From NCBI GenBank assembly GCA_902612125.1, contig CACMBV010000004.1, positions 54,358 through 118,357 on the forward strand: 64,000 bases of DNA. The letters are read 5' to 3'. Source of the DNA: an uncultured Verrucomicrobiota bacterium (GTDB lineage: Bacteria > Verrucomicrobiota > Verrucomicrobiia > Opitutales > Seribacteraceae). Below the pieces are notes generated by a model. That model ran no database searches, was not told where the DNA came from, and saw nothing but the letters and a program-made list of their open reading frames with translations. This document shows, one piece after another, positions 26,615 to 35,280 of this stretch. The first letter of the stretch is position 1; each line of letters begins with the position of its first letter. The translations under genes were made by a program, and so were the position numbers.

Positions 26615-27622
26615 ATGTCAGAATTAACCACTCAACCTCCCGCTCCTGAAGAGCAACAAAAAATAAAGAACGAAGCTTCATGGGTCGAACTCCTCAAAAG
26701 TGAAATTGGACAGGTCATTGTTGGACAAAAATACCTCGTCGATCGCTTAATTGTTGGTTTACTTGCTAACGGACATGTTCTTTTGGAAGGCGTACCGGGT
26801 TTAGCGAAAACGCTTGCCGTCAAAACTTTGTCCCAATGTCTGCGAGCTGACTTTAAACGCATTCAATTTACGCCGGATCTGCTTCCGGCAGATGTAATTG
26901 GAACCTTGATTTACAGTCCGAGCAAAGGGGAATTCACTAATAAAAAAGGACCTATCTTCACGAATTTACTCTTAGCTGATGAAATCAACCGGGCTCCGGC
27001 AAAAGTACAAAGTGCCCTATTGGAAGGCATGCAAGAAAGACAGGTGACCATTGGGGATGAAACCTATCCCCTGCCCCAACCTTTTTTGGTCCTTGCAACG
27101 GAAAACCCCATCGATCAGGAAGGAACCTACCCTCTCCCTGAGGCGCAAATGGACCGATTTATGCTTAAGCTGGTCGTTGATTACCCCGACAGGAATGACG
27201 AACTGCGTATTTTAAATGCCAATGCAAACGTTTCGGTCTCGCACAAGGTAAACCCCGTGGTGGATGCCGAAACAATCTTTCGGTCCAGAAAGTTAGTGGA
27301 CGGAATATACCTCGATGAAAAATTGAAAGGATATTTAGTCGATGTGGTGTTGGCAACCCGGAACCCGGATTCCTATGGAGCTTCTGAACTCGGTGCTTTC
27401 ATACGATTTGGGGCTTCTCCACGGGCAACGATCAGTTTGGCACTTGCTTCCAAAGCCGTCGCATTTATGAACGGAAGAAGCTTTGTCACCCCCCAGGATA
27501 TTAAGGATGTAGGTCTGGATGTACTCCGACACCGGATAATTGTCACCTATGAAGCGGAAGCTGAAAATGTCACAAGTGACGACATCATCAAAAAGATTTT
27601 TGAAACCATCCCTGTTCCATAA
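26615..27622 (+). CDS. MoxR-family AAA+ ATPase
   Basis: A 335-residue AAA+ protein using ATG 26615 (an in-frame TTG lies 27 bases upstream). Walker A is GVPGLAKT, Walker B is LLADEINRAP, followed by SALLEGMQERQVTIG and sensor 1 in FLVLATENPIDQEGTYPLPE, all standard for MoxR. MoxR ATPases act with VWA proteins as chaperone-like assembly or signalling modules. It heads the run moxR-DUF58-membrane protein-batA-batB/C-batD-batE, the classical order of Bat (aerotolerance) operons. The 132-base gap to the divergent cyclase gene should hold both promoters. Confidence 0.94.
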   Translation: MSELTTQPPAPEEQQKIKNEASWVELLKSEIGQVIVGQKYLVDRLIVGLLANGHVLLEGVPGLAKTLAVKTLSQCLRADFKRIQFTPDLLPADVIGTLIYSPSKGEFTNKKGPIFTNLLLADEINRAPAKVQSALLEGMQERQVTIGDETYPLPQPFLVLATENPIDQEGTYPLPEAQMDRFMLKLVVDYPDRNDELRILNANANVSVSHKVNPVVDAETIFRSRKLVDGIYLDEKLKGYLVDVVLATRNPDSYGASELGAFIRFGASPRATISLALASKAVAFMNGRSFVTPQDIKDVGLDVLRHRIIVTYEAEAENVTSDDIIKKIFETIPVP

Positions 27623-27649
27623 GATTGAGAATAACTCCAGAGGTCAGCC

Positions 27650-28582
27650 ATGAAAGAACCGGATCAGGAGTTTACCAGGGAAATTCTCCGAAAAGTCAGG
27701 CAGATTGAAATTAAGTCCAACCGCTTGGTCTCTGAGGTTTTGTCTGGTTCCTACCAAAGTGCATTCAAAGGGCAGGGAATGGATTTTGAAGAAGTTCGAG
27801 AGTATCAACCAGGCGATGAGGTAAGATCCATTGACTGGAATGTAACCGCTAAAATGGGACTTCCCTTCGTTAAACAATATCGAGAAGAAAGGGAGCTGAC
27901 CATTTTATTAGCCGTGGATATAAGTGAGAGCACCATCTTTGGGTCTGAAAACCGCTCGAAAAGAGAGCGGATGGCTGAACTGAGTGCCCTCCTTGCTTTT
28001 TCGGCCGCCCGCAATGGTGACAAGGTGGGTTTACTCCTTTTCGCTGAAGAAGTAGAACAGTACCTCCCACCCGCTAAAGGTCAAAAACATGTTTTGCGAA
28101 TCCTGCGTGAGATTTTATTTTTTGAAAACAAAACCAAAGGCACCAACCTGAATCAGGGACTTCGTTTTATTAATCAAGTTATGCGCCGACGGGCTGTCAT
28201 ATTCTTTTTATCTGATTTCACCATGCCACCAGCTCAAAAAGTGGAGGATGAAAACATGGAAGATCTTTTTTACAAGGAAATTTCATCCTCCAAAAGAAGA
28301 CATGATTTAATTTGTGCCCAAATTCAGGATCCACATGAAATATCCCTGCCTGAAATTGGATTGACAACCATAGAGGATGCGGAATCCGGAGAAGTAATTA
28401 CGGTGGATTTATCGGATAAAAATTTTCAAAAGGAATATGCTGCTGAAATCAACAGGCGACAAAGCGATTTCAATGGAAAGCTCAAAAGAAGGGGAATTGA
28501 AACTTTCAAATTTTCGACCACCGTCGAGTTCGATAAAGCCCTGAAGGAATTCTTTCATTTAAGGAAATCTCGCAGAAGATAA
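27650..28582 (+). CDS. DUF58 / VWA-like protein of Bat operon
   Basis: A 310-residue soluble protein. The DUF58 core is GSYQSAFKGQGMDFEEVREYQPGDEVRSIDWNVTA (positions 43-77), a block seen in nearly all members. A degenerate VWA fold follows, with a MIDAS-like VDISEST. It lies between moxR and batA, as in most Bat operons. The biochemical role is unknown; it is thought to be a cytoplasmic partner of the MoxR ATPase. The start is ATG 27650, preceded by a short AGG site. Confidence 0.92.
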   Translation: MKEPDQEFTREILRKVRQIEIKSNRLVSEVLSGSYQSAFKGQGMDFEEVREYQPGDEVRSIDWNVTAKMGLPFVKQYREERELTILLAVDISESTIFGSENRSKRERMAELSALLAFSAARNGDKVGLLLFAEEVEQYLPPAKGQKHVLRILREILFFENKTKGTNLNQGLRFINQVMRRRAVIFFLSDFTMPPAQKVEDENMEDLFYKEISSSKRRHDLICAQIQDPHEISLPEIGLTTIEDAESGEVITVDLSDKNFQKEYAAEINRRQSDFNGKLKRRGIETFKFSTTVEFDKALKEFFHLRKSRRR

Positions 28583-28587
28583 TTCAA

Positions 28588-29199
28588 ATGCATGTTTTCT
28601 TAGCCAGTGTAAATAAGCCCTATCTTTTAGACCCCGCGGTACATAGTGATGGTCCAGTAACTATTTATAAAGGTTTTTGGCAGATTCTTTTGGAAAACTA
28701 TATATGGGTTTCAATCGGGGCCTTGCTGTTCTTTATCTGCCTGCTCGTTTGGTATCTTATTCGGAATCAAAAGAAAAGTAACCAAGACCAAACCATGGAA
28801 GAAACAATTGATCCGTTTGAAGAAGCCCTACAAGCCATTGAAGAACTGCAAAAGAAAAAATTAAAGATAGAACCCAAACCATTTGTTTTCAGGTTATCCG
28901 AAATTCTCAGAATTTATATCCAAAAAAGGTTTCAAATGCCTGCAATGGAACTGACCGGGGAAGAATTCATTGTCGAGATCGCATCCAACCCCTTCTTCAG
29001 CCGAAATTATGAAGATTTACTCAGAGATTTTGTGGGCCAGGGAGACCGGATTAAATATTCCAAAGAAACCATTGAATCGAACCAAATTAACCTGCTACTT
29101 GATTCAGCACTCTTCTTTGTCAAAGACACGAATAAACGGATAGAGGATCAGGAAAAAACAAAGCACGAGGCTACCAATACTGTTCCTGCTAAAATGTAA
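28588..29199 (+). CDS. Small membrane protein of Bat operon, DUF4381-like
   Basis: A 203-residue protein with a short extracytoplasmic N-terminus, one transmembrane helix (about 37-60) and a cytoplasmic helical domain. The domain contains FVFRLSEILRIYIQKRFQMPAMELTGEEF (about 96-124), the arrangement seen in DUF4381-type proteins between DUF58 and batA genes. It begins 5 bases after the DUF58 gene, and its stop overlaps the batA start by one base. Function unknown; its place suggests a membrane link between the MoxR/DUF58 pair and BatA/BatB. Confidence 0.65.
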   Translation: MHVFLASVNKPYLLDPAVHSDGPVTIYKGFWQILLENYIWVSIGALLFFICLLVWYLIRNQKKSNQDQTMEETIDPFEEALQAIEELQKKKLKIEPKPFVFRLSEILRIYIQKRFQMPAMELTGEEFIVEIASNPFFSRNYEDLLRDFVGQGDRIKYSKETIESNQINLLLDSALFFVKDTNKRIEDQEKTKHEATNTVPAKM

Positions 29200-30254
29200 T
29201 GGAAAACTTTGAATGGCAACGCATAAGCCTCGGAGAACCCTACTGGTTGTGCCTGCTTTTACTAATTCCCGGTCTCCTTTGGATGAGCCGTAAAATCAAG
29301 AAACCACAGGCACTCAAATTCTCCAGTATTTTGGAACTTCGAAACACGCCAATGTCCTGGAAGGCAAAGATCCTTTGGTTGCCCAAGTTTTTATTTTATT
29401 TTGGCCTTATTCTTACTATTTTTTCAATTGCCAGACCACGACTTGATCAAAGCACGCAAAGGATTATATCCAGCGGTGTAGACATTGTTCTGGGCATAGA
29501 TTTATCTGCTTCTATGTTGGCCCTGGACATGAGCCCTTCTCCAAACAATCCCAATACACGACTTGATGTGGTGAAAGAAGTCATCAAAGAATTTATCAAT
29601 AAGAGAAAATATGATCGTATTGGTCTGGTTGCATTTGCGGTGGACCCCTACCTTGTCAGTGCCCTGACACTCGATAAGGAATATTTACAGTCAAATCTCG
29701 CGAGACTCAAAGTTGGGCTTACGGAACAGACGGGTACCAATATTGGATCAGTCCTCGCTGAAGGGATTAACCGGCTTCGTCCACTTGAATCGAAAAGTAA
29801 AATTCTTATTCTTCTCACAGATGGAAAGGATGAACCCCCACCGAAACATAGCCCTCTCGTTTATGCTGAAGGAGCTCAAAAGGATAAAATTAAAATCTAT
29901 ACGATTGCAATCGGAGCCAGCACCCGGACTCGGACCTATTTATATGATCCTAATGCAAGGGACATTATGCGTTATGCCAATGGAACGCCCGTTGTGGAAG
30001 TTGCTGAATATCCTGTTGATAAAGAAATCCTTCAGGAAATTGCCCAAAGAACAGATGCTAATTTCTACGAGGCGGGCGACAAGTCAACCCTAAGCTCGAT
30101 TTATGATGAAATCGATCAACTCGAAAAAACTGATATTGAATTGGAAGTAAATGCACTATACGAGGATCTTTATCAATGGCCATTGGCTTGCGGATTTATA
30201 ATCCTTATTTTGGGATTTATCCTGGAACATTCAATTTTGCTCCGAATTCCATGA
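29199..30254 (+). CDS. batA: BatA-like von Willebrand factor A protein
   Basis: A 351-residue membrane protein with helices near 15-30 and 65-82 and a C-terminal helix (about 327-345) enclosing a VWA domain (about 95-310). The metal-ion-dependent adhesion site is intact: IDLSASM (DxSxS), with TGTNIGS and LTDGKDEP as the other loops. BatA is the first VWA protein of Bat operons, implicated in oxidative stress tolerance in Bacteroides. The annotation as BatA rests on order and architecture. The next gene overlaps by 4 bases (ATGA). Confidence 0.9.
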   Translation: MENFEWQRISLGEPYWLCLLLLIPGLLWMSRKIKKPQALKFSSILELRNTPMSWKAKILWLPKFLFYFGLILTIFSIARPRLDQSTQRIISSGVDIVLGIDLSASMLALDMSPSPNNPNTRLDVVKEVIKEFINKRKYDRIGLVAFAVDPYLVSALTLDKEYLQSNLARLKVGLTEQTGTNIGSVLAEGINRLRPLESKSKILILLTDGKDEPPPKHSPLVYAEGAQKDKIKIYTIAIGASTRTRTYLYDPNARDIMRYANGTPVVEVAEYPVDKEILQEIAQRTDANFYEAGDKSTLSSIYDEIDQLEKTDIELEVNALYEDLYQWPLACGFIILILGFILEHSILLRIP

Positions 30255-32668
30255 ATATTTTCTCAGATCTAGTAATTCTCTACTTCTGTCTCTTGGCAAT
30301 CTTTTGCCTTTGCATTCTTTTTTTCTGGAGCGAAAAAATAGCGAAAAGAAAAATCCTAAAGCTTACCTCCCCAAAGCTTCTACCTCGGCTCGCACCTTCT
30401 TATTCAACCAGAAGAAATCGTGTCAAATTCGGAGTTTTTGGGTTGGGTCTCATTCTGCTTGCTTTGTCTTTAGCACGCCCCCAATGGGGCGCTGAAAGGA
30501 GAACTGAACAACCAACTGGCATTGATTTGATGATTGCTCTGGATGTCTCCAAAAGCATGTGGGCCAGGGATGTTAAACCCAACCGTCTCGAGCGGGTTAA
30601 ACTAAGCATTTCAAATTTAATTGGTAATGTAAGGGGGGATCGAGTCGGACTCATCGCATTTGCTGGGAATGCGTTTCTTCAGTGTCCGCTAACCTTGGAT
30701 CATCAAGCTTTCATCAACACTTTGAACAACATCCAAGTTGGTACCATAAAAATGGGAGGAACCAATCTCGCCTCACCAATAGACGAAGCATCCCGCTCTT
30801 TTTCCAAGGATGACCGAGATAGATTTCTGGTTTTAATTTCAGACGGGGAAGACTTGGAGGGGGAAGGTTTGAAGAGAGCCAAGGAGGCCGCAAAGCAAGG
30901 AATTAAGATTTACACGATTGGTATTGGCTCCAAGGAAGGTGCGAGAATACCCAATGATCCGATCGATGTGCCTGCCAAAAATTTCCTTTTAAATCCAGAA
31001 GGCAAAACCGTAATTACACAACTTGACGAACGCTCCCTAAAAGCAATTTCTACGGAAACAGAAGGGAAATATTTTCCACTTGGATCAACTGGACAAGGAT
31101 TGGTTACTGTTTTCAAAAATTTAAAATCAATCGGAGAGCAAAAAAAACGGGTGCAAATCTCATCTGAAATCCCCGTGGAAAGATTCCAGCCCTTTGTCTT
31201 ACTAGGACTTCTTGCATTACTATTTTATCAGCTCACTCCTTCAGCGGTACAAAAAGTATCCAAAATGAGCTTGCTGATTCTAACCATCCCGCTGTTTTTT
31301 TTAGGCGGGTGCCTAAAACAAGATAATATTAGGAGGGCAGAAGAGGCCGCAAAAGATAATCGATGGATGGAGGCAGCCAAAAATTATGAAGTGGAGCTTA
31401 ACGCTTCTGCTGAAATCTCTGCTTCCGCCAAGGCAAAAATATTACTCAATACAGGCTTGGCGTACTCCAAGGCAAATCGTTTTGACTTGGCAAAAGAAAG
31501 GCTAGAACAAGCAATTGATCAAAGCCTCGATGAGCCTAAACTCCAATCCCTGGCACTGAATGAACTGGGGAACCTTTTTTACTGGAGAACCAATCAGTGG
31601 CTGGACCAGCAAAATGTGATGGAGGCCAGAAAAAGCTGGGAAGAATCCATCAAATACTATGAGTCTGCTGTTGAACTGGACGGAAATCTCAACGCGACAA
31701 TAAACTTAAAATCATTAAATCAGCAGATTGAAGAGAGGATTAATTCCATGGTATGTCTCATCAATGGACTCATTTGGCGAGATAGGAACGGGGATGGAGT
31801 TGCACAAGAAAACGAAGCCAGGCTTCAGGGAAAAGTTTTTTGGGACAAAAATAACGACGGCGAGCATAATTCTTCCCAAGAACCTTTTTTGCAGTCAAAT
31901 CCTTCCGGTCAGTTTGCTTTTGAATGGATTTCCTCCGTTTATCCGGTTTCGCTATCTTTGGATTCAGAACTTGTTGGGAATGAAAACCAAAAGATCGAAT
32001 TTCTTGTTCCCGTCTTCCCGGCACCTCCCCCTCCACTGAATGCAGACTCAGTCAAAAACCATTTAAAGACCATTCAAAAAGCTGGAACAAGTTTTGTATT
32101 CCTGCCCTACAGAGCTGCCCCGATGATTCGAGGAAAAGTTTGGATGGATAAGAATGGAGATGCCCAAAAAAATCTGGATGAAGGTCCTTTTTCACAGGCA
32201 AAAATCTTTTTGGACTTAAATGGTAATTTTAATTTGGATGACAATGAGACTTCGTTCTCTACTGACTCCAATGGTTCTTTTGCACACCCAACTCAACCTG
32301 GTCAGTATTCAGTCTGTATTTTACCGAACAATGCAGACGCCAACATAACATTTCCGATCGAAGAAAAAAAAGCCTATCTCACCTGGGTGGACTATGAATC
32401 TCCTTCCGAAAATCTTCTTTTTGGAGTACAAGATAAATCGCAGCAAGATTCTCAGCCATCCGAAAATAATCAGAATCAACAACCCCAGACAGGCAACCAG
32501 AGCGATGAGCAGCAAAATCAGGATTCACAATTGAACGAGGAAGCTCAGGCTGAAGAGGTTAATGCCCTGTACGAAAGATTATTGCAGGAAATGGAATCCC
32601 AAAGCAAAAACTTGAATGACGAAAAGCAAAGGGTACTCGGAATCGTACCAAATGGAAGAGACTATTAA
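30251..32668 (+). CDS. BatB/BatC fusion: VWA domain, TPR repeats and SdrD-like calcium-binding repeats
   Basis: An 805-residue protein from ATG 30251, which overlaps the batA stop by 4 bases. Residues 1-330 are BatB-like: two N-terminal helices, a VWA domain with intact MIDAS (LDVSKSMW, near 96; GGTNLAS; ISDGEDLEG) and a helix near 313-327. A second hydrophobic stretch (about 340-353) ends in LGGC with the cysteine at 354, like a lipoprotein signal. TPR-like helices follow (about 357-500), then D/N-rich modules such as DRNGDGVAQENE, DKNNDGEH and DKNGDAQKNLDEGP resembling SdrD-B or dockerin calcium loops (about 505-700), and a Q/N-rich tail. In other operons BatB and TPR-type BatC are separate proteins. 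Confidence 0.85.
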   Translation: MNIFSDLVILYFCLLAIFCLCILFFWSEKIAKRKILKLTSPKLLPRLAPSYSTRRNRVKFGVFGLGLILLALSLARPQWGAERRTEQPTGIDLMIALDVSKSMWARDVKPNRLERVKLSISNLIGNVRGDRVGLIAFAGNAFLQCPLTLDHQAFINTLNNIQVGTIKMGGTNLASPIDEASRSFSKDDRDRFLVLISDGEDLEGEGLKRAKEAAKQGIKIYTIGIGSKEGARIPNDPIDVPAKNFLLNPEGKTVITQLDERSLKAISTETEGKYFPLGSTGQGLVTVFKNLKSIGEQKKRVQISSEIPVERFQPFVLLGLLALLFYQLTPSAVQKVSKMSLLILTIPLFFLGGCLKQDNIRRAEEAAKDNRWMEAAKNYEVELNASAEISASAKAKILLNTGLAYSKANRFDLAKERLEQAIDQSLDEPKLQSLALNELGNLFYWRTNQWLDQQNVMEARKSWEESIKYYESAVELDGNLNATINLKSLNQQIEERINSMVCLINGLIWRDRNGDGVAQENEARLQGKVFWDKNNDGEHNSSQEPFLQSNPSGQFAFEWISSVYPVSLSLDSELVGNENQKIEFLVPVFPAPPPPLNADSVKNHLKTIQKAGTSFVFLPYRAAPMIRGKVWMDKNGDAQKNLDEGPFSQAKIFLDLNGNFNLDDNETSFSTDSNGSFAHPTQPGQYSVCILPNNADANITFPIEEKKAYLTWVDYESPSENLLFGVQDKSQQDSQPSENNQNQQPQTGNQSDEQQNQDSQLNEEAQAEEVNALYERLLQEMESQSKNLNDEKQRVLGIVPNGRDY

Positions 32669-32680
32669 AGAAAATGTAAT

Positions 32681-34468
32681 ATGATCAGTATCTATAACAT
32701 TCTATCTGTTTCGCTAGTTGTTTCACTCTGCGCCTTAACGAATATCGTCAAGGCTCAAAATATTCGCGTAGAAGCAAACTTTTCACCGTCATCTATATCG
32801 AGGGCGAACCGAACTATATATAAAGTGGTAATTCATGGCACCCAGCAGAATCCACAGGGAAACCTTCCCCAAGTCCCAGGACTTAGAATTTCCAGCAATC
32901 CTCAATCGCTGCGCTCGGCTAATTTTATAAACGGCGTCTCGTCCGTACGAGTCGAATTAAATTTTCAGGTCCAGCCTGAAAGAAGCGGAACTTTTACCGT
33001 TCCAAGCTGGAAAGTTATCATTGATGGCCAGTCCTATCAGGTTCCCCCCGCAACCCTTCAGGTGCTCAATCCAACCCAACAGGAGAAACAGGCAGAACAA
33101 GATTTAAGACAAGCAGCATTATTGGAGTTATCCTTACCCCGTTCCTATTTTTTTGAGGGGGAAACAATTATGGCCTCACTCACCCTTTTCATTTGGGATC
33201 GCTTACCCGTAAACCGCATTGAAAATGCCCCTAAGAAAATTGGTGAATCCTTTTCAAGTAATAATCTCGGAAAGTGGAATGAAGAAAAAAGAAATGTTTC
33301 CAGAAGTGGCAAGATCTACTCCACCTATACTTGGCCCGTGGCCCTAACCGCGGCAATGGCTGGTATGCAGGAAATCAGTTTTTCCGTTAACCTGAGAGTA
33401 CGGGTAAATTCAAGAAGAAATTCCCCTTTCTCAAGCCCATTTTTCAATGATCCTTTTTTTGGATTTGGACGAGAAGAGTCCTTGACTGTAGAACTGCCCG
33501 CTAAATTAATCGAAATTAAACCCCTACCGTCCAACAACAGACCAAGCGATTATTCCGGTGCGATCGGAAATTTTCGGGCCCATACTTCGGTAGATGCCGA
33601 GCAAATTGAAATGGGGGATCCCGTCCGTTTAAATTTTAGTATTGAAGGGAATGGAAATTTCGCTGCCATTCCTGCTCCTACTCTTGAATCAAACGAGGAA
33701 TTTAAAATCGGTCCTCCAGCTTTCTCTTTTCTAGGAAACGAAGAGGTAAAATTTGAGGGCAGACAAAATTTTGAATTTATTCTTACCCCCCAAAAAGCAG
33801 GAAATTTGAAAGTCCCAACCATTAACTTTTCCTACTTTGATCCGGCTATGGAGAGTTATTTCACGATTGTCGGAAATGAGATCTCTCTTTTGGTGAAGCA
33901 AGGGGAAAAATGGATTGCGCCACCCGAGCAAACCTTGATGCAGGAAGCAATTCCTACCAAAGCGTCTTTGTCCAGTCGTGATTTATTTCAAACGGAGAGT
34001 GATCCAGGAACCTGGCATACGACTCTTAAATCTATTTCAATAGAAAAGACCCCTTGGTTTTGGCTCATTCAACTAGTCCCATTATCTGGAACACTAACCT
34101 TTGGTTTTCTAGGTTGGAAAAAACGAAATAAGTTCCACGAGGACTTTCGAATTAAAAAGGCAAACTTGAGCCGAAAACTGAATGAAAGTGCCGATCACAA
34201 GGACGCAACTGGCTTTTTCAGGGCATTTAAGGATCTTGTAAGAATGCAGATTAGCAAGAGGGATAAAACCCGAAACACTTTTGCATTCTCAAGCACTGAA
34301 CTGATCTCTTTGATCAAAGAGCAAAAGCTGGAAAAAAATATAATTAGTAAAATTGAAGAAATGTTACAACTTGGCGACGGTTTGGAGTTTGCAGAAACGA
34401 GTTCCAAAGAATTGGACTTTAAAAAACTCCGGAATCAAGTTCCTGAAATTCTCAAAAAATTATCATGA
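32681..34468 (+). CDS. batD: BatD-like protein
   Basis: A 595-residue protein with a signal peptide (about 1-25, cleavage near VKAQN), a long periplasmic beta-rich region, a transmembrane helix (about 455-475) and a cytoplasmic helical tail. The opening IRVEANFSPSSISRANRTIY and the later repeat LNFQVQPERSGTFTVPSWKV are the BatD pattern of Ig-like repeats; a third such unit is FILTPQKAGNLKVPTINFSY. It follows the batB/C fusion by 12 bases and overlaps batE by 4. Function in the Bat system is unknown beyond complex membership. Confidence 0.88.
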   Translation: MISIYNILSVSLVVSLCALTNIVKAQNIRVEANFSPSSISRANRTIYKVVIHGTQQNPQGNLPQVPGLRISSNPQSLRSANFINGVSSVRVELNFQVQPERSGTFTVPSWKVIIDGQSYQVPPATLQVLNPTQQEKQAEQDLRQAALLELSLPRSYFFEGETIMASLTLFIWDRLPVNRIENAPKKIGESFSSNNLGKWNEEKRNVSRSGKIYSTYTWPVALTAAMAGMQEISFSVNLRVRVNSRRNSPFSSPFFNDPFFGFGREESLTVELPAKLIEIKPLPSNNRPSDYSGAIGNFRAHTSVDAEQIEMGDPVRLNFSIEGNGNFAAIPAPTLESNEEFKIGPPAFSFLGNEEVKFEGRQNFEFILTPQKAGNLKVPTINFSYFDPAMESYFTIVGNEISLLVKQGEKWIAPPEQTLMQEAIPTKASLSSRDLFQTESDPGTWHTTLKSISIEKTPWFWLIQLVPLSGTLTFGFLGWKKRNKFHEDFRIKKANLSRKLNESADHKDATGFFRAFKDLVRMQISKRDKTRNTFAFSSTELISLIKEQKLEKNIISKIEEMLQLGDGLEFAETSSKELDFKKLRNQVPEILKKLS

Positions 34469-35280
34469 AATACCTGCAATTTTTTCTAGTCAACCTATTG
34501 TGCCTACTTCCAATCTTTACAATTCTTGCGAATTCAAAAGAACAGTTATTTTATGACGCAGTGCGGCTGGAGGCCACCGGTAATATCGATCTGGCCATTG
34601 AAAATTATGAAAAGATCACCAATCAGGCGAGTTCTGCAAATCTGCATGGAAACCTGGCTAACTTATACTTCAAGAAAAGCGATTACAGCCGATCAATTCT
34701 GCACTATCGCAAAGCCCTACTCTTAGATGCGAATAATCGGGAATTTATATCCAATCTAGCTTATGTATGCAGTATAGCCAATGTACAAAGCACTGAACAT
34801 GCAAGGCACCTGATGATTGGTGGCTTTTCCACTAATTTTTGGAAGGGGTTTTTGATACTTTTTATATGGTGTGGTCTTTTTCTGATAAGCTTTTTGTTTT
34901 TTCGACGAGTTGCCGGCAAATCGATCACATTTGTCTGCTTGGCTTGGCTCGGAGGAGTTCTTCCGCTTGCTTTGATTGTTTTTTATTCTTCGAAACAGGA
35001 AAATCTTGCTGAAAGACAGGTGATCGCATTGCTTCATAAAGGCAATGATGACACAAATGCATCCGCATCGGTTGCCCTCAGAAGGTTTGCGGCTTCTTCG
35101 AGCACGGCTAATGCATCCGTTCGTCCGGGAGAGTCTCTTTTTGTCAACGAATCCCAATTGGGTGGGTTTCAATCACACCAAGGGAAAAATGCTCAGAATT
35201 GGCTCCTGGTACGATCAGCGGACAGCCTGAAAAAAGGTTGGGTTCAACGGGATGAGGTCGGTTGGGTTGTGCAAAACTAG
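34465..35280 (+). CDS. batE: BatE-like TPR membrane protein with SH3-like C-terminus
   Basis: A 271-residue protein with a signal peptide (1-23), two TPR units (about 28-95: [20 protein letters not shown] and [20 protein letters not shown]), two transmembrane helices (about 128-147 and 155-173) and a C-terminal region (about 215-270) ending [12 protein letters not shown] that looks like a bacterial SH3 domain. This is the usual BatE layout. The start ATG overlaps the batD stop by 4 bases. Its stop shares CTAG with the convergent dnaX stop, so the two genes overlap by 4 bases. Confidence 0.82.
   Translation: MKYLQFFLVNLLCLLPIFTILANSKEQLFYDAVRLEATGNIDLAIENYEKITNQASSANLHGNLANLYFKKSDYSRSILHYRKALLLDANNREFISNLAYVCSIANVQSTEHARHLMIGGFSTNFWKGFLILFIWCGLFLISFLFFRRVAGKSITFVCLAWLGGVLPLALIVFYSSKQENLAERQVIALLHKGNDDTNASASVALRRFAASSSTANASVRPGESLFVNESQLGGFQSHQGKNAQNWLLVRSADSLKKGWVQRDEVGWVVQN

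Noticed and set aside
30176..30250. Upstream start for the BatB-type gene, giving 25 extra residues
   Set aside because: It would overlap batA by 79 bases; the ATG at 30251 gives the usual 4-base coupling and a normal membrane N-terminus.
34756..35172. Open frame of 138 codons antisense to batE
   Set aside because: It mirrors a gene with clear TPR and membrane features and has no start context of its own.
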